Under the pieces are notes generated by a model. That model did no database searches. It worked only from the letters and a program-made list of their open reading frames with translations, and was not told where the DNA came from. Positions 1 to 3,213 of a stretch of 5,387 bases of DNA are shown piece after piece. Both the position numbers and the translations under genes were made by a program. The stretch spans positions 1 to 5,387 of the forward strand of contig JAHFPR010000147.1 in the NCBI GenBank assembly GCA_023269645.1, read 5' to 3'. Each line of letters starts with the position of its first letter. The stretch's first letter is position 1. The stretch is from Alphaproteobacteria bacterium (lineage in GTDB: Bacteria > Pseudomonadota > Alphaproteobacteria > Rickettsiales > UBA8987).

Positions 1-100
1 GCACGCTGGGATCCAGCGCATCGCGTCCGCGATGCAGGAAGTGTCTTGTCTTGCGCCGCAGACGCGGCACTGCTGGATACCAGCTTTCGCTGGTATGACA
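1..100. repeat. Left-edge fragment of a dispersed palindromic repeat (chain of small hairpins)
   Basis: This stretch shows no convincing coding sequence but several successive hairpins: CGCTGG/CCAGCG (4-18, 3-nt loop), GCATCGCG/CGCGATGC (18-35, 2-nt loop), GCCGC/GCGGC (55-68) and ATACCAGC/GCTGGTAT (77-96, TTTC loop). The words CTGGGATCCAGCG and CTGGATACCAGC followed by TTTCGCTGGTATGAC are typical of short intergenic repeats in Rickettsiales and other alphaproteobacteria; that link is from memory, not a search. The element is cut by the window edge, so its full length is unknown. A gene ending just left of the window cannot be excluded. Confidence 0.55.
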
Positions 101-103
101 ACA

Positions 104-128
104 ATACCCCGTCCCTTGGGCGGGGTAT
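104..128. terminator. GC-rich hairpin, possible terminator of an upstream gene
   Basis: ATACCCCG (104-111) pairs exactly with CGGGGTAT (121-128), and CCC/GGG inside can extend the stem past a bulged T. It lies between the left-edge repeat and the parA-type gene's promoter region. No run of T follows, so it is not a classical intrinsic terminator. It may instead be a structural part of the repeat on its left. Confidence 0.35.
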
Positions 129-164
129 GCTTGATAATGATGCAGTACCTGCGATGGTAGCCCC

Positions 165-192
165 TTGTTTCTCCGTAAAATCGGGGTATAAA
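165..192 (+). promoter_or_regulatory. Candidate sigma-70-type promoter of the ParA-type gene
   Basis: A TATAAA box at 187-192 lies 16 nt after TTGTTT (165-170). The -10 matches the consensus in five of six positions and the -35 in three of six. Transcription would start near position 199, giving a leader of about 35 nt that carries the ribosome binding site AGGGGAG (219-225). No TTAA-N7-TTAA motif is seen here, unlike the divergent region at 2978-3213. Confidence 0.4.
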
Positions 193-232
193 TGAAAGCG
201 GGATGTTTCACGCTTTTTAGGGGAGAGAGTTT

Positions 233-1006
233 ATGCTGCACAAAGTCATTACCGTTGCCCAACAGAAAGGCGGCGCGGGGAAAACCACTGTGGCTGCGCA
301 CCTTATCGTGGCACTGGCGCAAAAAGGCTTCCGCGTGGCGGGGCTGGATACCGATCCGCAAGGCAGCCTTTCCGCATGGTTCCAGATGCGCAAGCAATAT
401 TGGGATGTGCGCTGTGTGCAGGGTGTTGAGGTGAGCGCGTTTTCGGACTGGTGGCGTGTGCGCCCGGAGATTGACCGCCTGCGCGATATGTACGACATCG
501 TGGTGATTGATTGCCCGCCCCATATGGAAAATGATGCGGAGAAGGCGGTGAAGGCGGCGGATCTTGTCGTGGTTCCCATCCAGCCCAGCCCTACCGACCT
601 GTGGGCAACCGCCAAAACCATTGATCTCGCCAATGCGCAGGATGCCAACACATTCCTGCTGCTCAACCGCATCGTCACCAGCTCCAGGCTTTCGCAGCAA
701 TTCATCCGTGATCTGCCGCGCTGCCGGTTCAAGACGGTGCTGGTCAACCGTGTGGCCTACGCGGAATCCATCGGCGAGGGGAAAACCGTGACAGAAACCC
801 ACGCTTCCACCCCGGCGGGCGATGAAGTGCGCAGCCTGGCGGATGAGGTGACGACCATCCTGATGGAGCAGGTGGGCGATCAGGCGCGCGCGGAAGCGTC
901 GGCGAAATTCTCCGTGAAATCAGCGTCAGAAAAAAAGCCGGTGAAGGTGAAATCGGCATCCGGGGAGAAAATAAAGGCGAAAGTGAAGGAAGATGTGATG
1001 GCTTAA
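233..1006 (+). CDS. Orphan ParA/MinD-family ATPase with a lysine-rich tail
   Basis: This 257-residue protein is a Walker-type cytoskeletal ATPase of the ParA group; such proteins dimerise on ATP and position DNA or other cargo in the cytoplasm. The deviant P-loop KGGAGKT is at residues 12-18 with the signature Lys12, the second motif DTDPQGS at 39-45, and the Walker B segment IVVIDCPP at 89-96. Nucleotide-fold features such as PIQPSPTDL (115-123) and LLNR (143-146) follow. The ATG is set by AGGGGAG (219-225), 7 nt upstream, and puts the P-loop at the usual distance from the N-terminus. There is no N-terminal helix-turn-helix domain as in plasmid ParA, and no parB follows: the next gene is convergent. 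Residues about 226-253 form a Lys/Ser-rich tail with a repeated VKSAS(x)EK unit, probably disordered and basic. The family is certain; the cargo is unknown, and chromosome segregation should not be assumed. Confidence 0.93.
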   Translation: MLHKVITVAQQKGGAGKTTVAAHLIVALAQKGFRVAGLDTDPQGSLSAWFQMRKQYWDVRCVQGVEVSAFSDWWRVRPEIDRLRDMYDIVVIDCPPHMENDAEKAVKAADLVVVPIQPSPTDLWATAKTIDLANAQDANTFLLLNRIVTSSRLSQQFIRDLPRCRFKTVLVNRVAYAESIGEGKTVTETHASTPAGDEVRSLADEVTTILMEQVGDQARAEASAKFSVKSASEKKPVKVKSASGEKIKAKVKEDVMA

Positions 1007-1017
1007 GGAAGTAGTGT

Positions 1018-1040
1018 ATCATTTTGAACTGTCATCCCCG
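1018..1040 (+). repeat. 23-bp direct repeat, copy 1
   Basis: This starts ATCATTTT and ends ACTGTCATCCCCG. It matches 1219-1241 at 21 of 23 positions, the differences being GA against TC at the ninth and tenth bases. It starts 12 bp after the ParA-type stop codon. Confidence 0.8.
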
Positions 1041-1069
1041 TCACTTGACTAAATAAACGTATCGGCATT

Positions 1070-1153
1070 GTCATTGCGAGGAGGCCATTGGCCGACGTGG
1101 CAATCCAGCAAAAATAAAGAAAAACTGGATTGCTTCGCTTCGCTCGCAATGAC
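1070..1153. repeat. Palindromic dispersed element (GTCATTGCGAG...CTCGCAATGAC)
   Basis: The ends GTCATTGCGAG (1070-1080) and CTCGCAATGAC (1143-1153) are perfect 11-bp inverted repeats. An inner 9-bp stem, GCAATCCAG (1100-1108) with CTGGATTGC (1125-1133), encloses an A-rich loop. The arms between the stems differ in length (19 against 9 nt), so the folded RNA or cruciform would carry a large bulge. The sequence CTGGATTGCTTCGCTTCGCTCGCAATGACG is, from memory, one of the most widespread intergenic repeat cores in Rickettsiales and several other bacterial groups. No transposase is present; any movement would need enzymes supplied from elsewhere. Confidence 0.8.
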
Positions 1154-1178
1154 GGAGTGTAATTATAAAGTTAAATTA

Positions 1179-1218
1179 CTATAGTATTTCCCCTTTTAAT
1201 AAAGGGGAAATACTATAG
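1179..1218. terminator. Perfect 18-bp inverted repeat, likely bidirectional terminator
   Basis: CTATAGTATTTCCCCTTT (1179-1196) is followed by the loop TAAT and then its exact complement (1201-1218). The plus-strand RNA is followed by AUCAUUUUU, and the minus-strand RNA by a U-rich UAAUUUAACUUUAUAAUU. It sits between convergent genes, so it could stop transcription of both. The stem is unusually long and perfect for a terminator and its AT-rich base is unlike the neighbouring repeats, so it could instead be a small mobile palindrome. Confidence 0.6.
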
Positions 1219-1241
1219 ATCATTTTTCACTGTCATCCCCG
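1219..1241 (+). repeat. 23-bp direct repeat, copy 2
   Basis: This copy matches 1018-1040 at 21 of 23 positions. It abuts the right end of the perfect inverted repeat and runs into the hairpin at 1239-1268. The pair brackets the palindromic element and the inverted repeat. Confidence 0.8.
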
Positions 1242-1268
1242 GATACGCGGAAGTATCGCTGCATCCGG
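1239..1268. repeat. Short hairpin element of the TGTCATCCCCGG type
   Basis: CCGGAT (1239-1244) pairs with ATCCGG (1263-1268); GATAC (1242-1246) with GTATC (1253-1257) is an alternative fold. With the preceding TGTCATCCCC it resembles the start of the dispersed repeat class seen at the left window edge. It lies 23 bp beyond the stop codon of the minus-strand gene and could contribute to its 3' end. Confidence 0.5.
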
Positions 1269-1291
1269 TTATCCATCATCGGAATATCACC

Positions 1292-2977
1292 TTACGAGAG
1301 ATGCCTGCTGATGTCCGCCGCTTTTCCGGCAATCTCGATATGCCTGGCATCCACCAGCGGTTCCGGTGCTTCGGGGATTTCGTGGGTGTGGGAAGATACC
1401 GCCTGGCGCAATGCCTCACCTGCGGCAAGCCTTCCCGTGAGCGGATCATCCGCCTGAAGACCGAACCTTGCTGCAACATCATCGCCCAGCGCGGCCTGCA
1501 CGTCGGATTTGAGATCGGGTGTATAGGCCGCTGCTGCCATGCTCGGCACTTCAACAGCATCCCATCCGGCATCAAATGCATCCGAGGTATGTGTTTTTGG
1601 CGCAGGCGGTGTTTGTTCAGATGCAAGATGTTCTGCTGCAGCCAGAGTGTGCGCAGTGCGCAAGTCATCCGTATTGGCGAGGTTCAGGTCATATTTTTCC
1701 GCGATTGCGCCGAGTTCTGGTTTCGGTTCAGCGGCAAGATGTTCTGCCTTGGCCAAGCGTTTTGCATCGCTGAATCCTTCTGCCGTGGTAAGATCAAGAT
1801 CGTATTTCTCCGCGACCGCGCCGTATTTTTCCTCTCGCATCACACCCGCGAGGTGTTCTGCCACTTTCATGGCATCCGGATCGAGAAGATCAAGTTTGTA
1901 TTCCTGCGCAGCGGCGGCGATCTCGCCAGAGGTGAACCGCGATTCTCTTTTTTCCTCTAACGCCGCGCTGATCGCTTCCAGAGCCTCCGGCTGCGTTGCG
2001 GGGTTATCCCGTACCGAGAGAAGGTGCTTGGCCGCTTTCAATTCGGCTTCGTCACTGAGATCCAGGCCGAATTTTTCTGCGACAAGCGGAAGCTGCTCAC
2101 GTTCATATTTGCCCTCGGCCAGCTTCTCAACAAGCGCGTCGGGTAAATGGTGGTGTGTTTCTTCGGCAAGCTCCGCTTTGAGGCCTTCCAGTCGGTGGTG
2201 GGAGGCCATTTCGGCGACCTGCTCCACCTCATGCAGTGCCATTGCGGTGGCTCTGGATTCGGAGATATGGAAATTATCCATCAATGCTTCTTTCAATTGG
2301 GTATAGGCCTCATTGAACGCTATTGCGGGGTTGGCTTCGGCGGCAAAATACTCCGCGATCTTTTCATCCTGGCTATTCACGAATTGCTGCACGTTGGTGA
2401 AGCCGGATGCGCCGTCAATCTCCATATAGGCATCCTTCGCCTCGCGCAAAGCCCTGTCGCGCACGGCAAGCCCGGCTTCCCGCGCTTCGGCTTCCGGCAT
2501 ACCGTTCTCATACATATGCGCCATAACTTCCAGCGTGAGGCTGGCAGCTTTCGAGAAATCGCCCTCGTAGAAGGCCTGCTGCAAATCCTGCTGCACTTTC
2601 TGCGCTTCCGCCTCCGCCCGCGCGAAAGCATCGCCCAGCAATTTATCCGTCAACGCGGTGGTCTCGAAATACTCCGGCAGGGGGTGGGCGGGGAGCGTCT
2701 GCGTTTCAAACTCCGCTCGATAATATTCCCTTGCGGTTTCATATTTCGGTGCGCCCGCCAGCGCATCCTCGGCGGTATAGGCGCGTTCCGGGTTCTGGCC
2801 GTGAAGCAGCACGTCGTTAAGGTACTGTTGTTCCGCTTTGCCGACATCCTGCATAATGGCGGCGAAATTGGGGATAGCGTTTACCTCCAGATAATGATCG
2901 CGTATTACTTCTTCGGTTGAAGGACTGCGGAACGCCTGCGTTTCGCTTGTGATGTCACCCTTGTTTGTATCGGCCAT
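1292..2977 (-). CDS. Uncharacterised helical-repeat protein (561 residues)
   Basis: I do not recognise this protein. It is rich in Ala, Glu and Leu, appears acidic, contains no Cys and one Trp (472), and shows no signal peptide or membrane segment, so it is probably cytoplasmic and almost wholly alpha-helical. Residues about 115-135 look like a coiled coil, and a THHHLPD cluster is at 274-280. Residues 299-451 hold four degenerate units with the pattern AEKYxLDL followed by A..LA..EHL: 299-322, 356-379, 388-414 and 425-451. A fifth weaker copy (VAARFGLQ...LAAGEAL) is at 501-523. Unit spacing is irregular (57, 32 and 37 residues). This suggests a helical solenoid that binds a partner. The ATG follows AAGGAA (plus-strand 2986-2991) at 8 nt. 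The gene diverges from the PEPC-like gene, and each has its own facing CtrA box. Coding status is supported by long uninterrupted length, a good ribosome site and the protein-level repeats. Confidence 0.88.
   Translation of the reverse strand: MADTNKGDITSETQAFRSPSTEEVIRDHYLEVNAIPNFAAIMQDVGKAEQQYLNDVLLHGQNPERAYTAEDALAGAPKYETAREYYRAEFETQTLPAHPLPEYFETTALTDKLLGDAFARAEAEAQKVQQDLQQAFYEGDFSKAASLTLEVMAHMYENGMPEAEAREAGLAVRDRALREAKDAYMEIDGASGFTNVQQFVNSQDEKIAEYFAAEANPAIAFNEAYTQLKEALMDNFHISESRATAMALHEVEQVAEMASHHRLEGLKAELAEETHHHLPDALVEKLAEGKYEREQLPLVAEKFGLDLSDEAELKAAKHLLSVRDNPATQPEALEAISAALEEKRESRFTSGEIAAAAQEYKLDLLDPDAMKVAEHLAGVMREEKYGAVAEKYDLDLTTAEGFSDAKRLAKAEHLAAEPKPELGAIAEKYDLNLANTDDLRTAHTLAAAEHLASEQTPPAPKTHTSDAFDAGWDAVEVPSMAAAAYTPDLKSDVQAALGDDVAARFGLQADDPLTGRLAAGEALRQAVSSHTHEIPEAPEPLVDARHIEIAGKAADISRHLS
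1409..2083 (-). repeat. Coding region of the AEKYxLDL repeat array
   Basis: The five repeat units of the minus-strand gene map to 2083-2012, 1912-1841, 1816-1736, 1705-1625 and 1477-1409. Units three and four are the most alike (VAEKYDLDL and IAEKYDLNL, both followed by a helix ending AEHLA.E). This points to duplication within the gene followed by divergence; units one, two and five are older or under weaker constraint. Confidence 0.7.
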
Positions 2978-3044
2978 AGCACGTGTTCCTTATAGGATTA
3001 AATCGGTTCAAATCCGGTCTGTAATTTCATGTTACCACACCATA

Positions 3045-3060
3045 GTTAACAAATCATTAA
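3045..3060 (-). promoter_or_regulatory. CtrA-type box facing the helical-repeat gene
   Basis: Read on the minus strand the sequence is TTAATGATTTGTTAAC, an exact match to the CtrA consensus TTAA-N7-TTAAC of alphaproteobacteria. It lies 67 nt upstream of the ATG at 2977. A weak -10-like TAACAT occurs downstream (plus-strand 3029-3034). CtrA can activate or repress depending on its position relative to the promoter; the direction cannot be read here. Confidence 0.65.
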
Positions 3061-3133
3061 GCACACCCGATATTTCTCATATATTTTTTAGGTGCGCTGC
3101 AACAAGCGAAAATCCAGGAAAAAACATATTTCG

Positions 3134-3149
3134 TTAACGCTATTTTAAC
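3134..3149 (+). promoter_or_regulatory. CtrA-type box facing the PEPC-like gene
   Basis: TTAACGCTATTTTAAC is an exact match to TTAA-N7-TTAAC. It ends 64 nt before the ATG at 3214, nearly mirroring the other box (67 nt). TATAAT (3150-3155), TATAAG (3158-3163) and GATAAT (3163-3168) follow directly. A TTAACG/18 nt/TATAAG promoter would have its -35 inside the box, the geometry usual for CtrA-activated promoters. Confidence 0.7.
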
Positions 3150-3163
3150 TATAATGGTATAAG
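3134..3163 (+). promoter_or_regulatory. Candidate promoter of the PEPC-like gene
   Basis: TTAACG (3134-3139) and TATAAG (3158-3163) are separated by 18 nt. The -35 matches TTGACA at four of six positions and the -10 matches TATAAT at five of six. A start near 3170 would give a leader of about 45 nt containing the ribosome site AAGG (3203-3206). Overlap with the CtrA box suggests CtrA replaces or assists normal -35 recognition. TATAAT at 3150 is an alternative -10 but has no good partner at 16-18 nt. Confidence 0.45.
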
Positions 3164-3213
3164 ATAATGACGTAAGCTGAAAAGCGATATGAATATTTCT
3201 ACAAGGTGTGAAG

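Larger units (their letters stand above)
1007..1291. other. Convergent intergenic region filled with repeats
   Basis: The 285 bp between the stop codons of the ParA-type gene (+) and the helical-repeat gene (-) hold no credible gene. They consist of a 23-bp direct repeat, an 84-bp palindromic element, an AT-rich perfect inverted repeat, a second copy of the direct repeat, and a third hairpin. Each is listed separately. Such mosaics often collect between convergent genes, where they disturb neither promoters nor coding sequence and can help terminate transcription from both sides. Confidence 0.8.

Noticed and set aside
192..434. Plus-strand frame of 80 codons starting before the ParA-type gene
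   Set aside because: It overlaps the ParA frame in a different phase; its start coincides with the promoter -10 region and lacks a Shine-Dalgarno sequence.
217..747. Minus-strand open frame of 176 codons across the ParA-type gene
   Set aside because: It is antisense to the Walker motifs of a well-supported ATPase; low-complexity Ser/Arg/Cys translation.
1018..1268. CRISPR array or insertion sequence
   Set aside because: Only two copies of the 23-bp word are present, with no regular spacers; there is no transposase frame, and the inverted repeats do not enclose a gene.
1539..2920. Plus-strand open frames of about 255 codons (1539-2306 and 2147-2920) opposite the helical-repeat gene
   Set aside because: Both overlap antisense to the 561-codon gene and give Ser/Cys- or Phe/Gly/His-rich translations. 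The minus-strand frame is longer, has a good ribosome site, and shows protein-level repeats in its frame.
1292..2977. TPR or ankyrin assignment for the helical-repeat protein
   Set aside because: The units lack the TPR W-LG-Y-A-F-A-P pattern and the ankyrin G-TPLH pattern, and the spacing is irregular.
2949..3137. Small plus-strand frame of 62 codons spanning the divergent promoter region
   Set aside because: It starts antisense inside the 561-codon gene, runs through the first CtrA box, and has no ribosome binding site.
3208..3210. In-frame GTG as an alternative start of the PEPC-like gene
   Set aside because: It would add only two residues and overlap the AAGG ribosome site; ATG at 3214 is 7 nt from that site.
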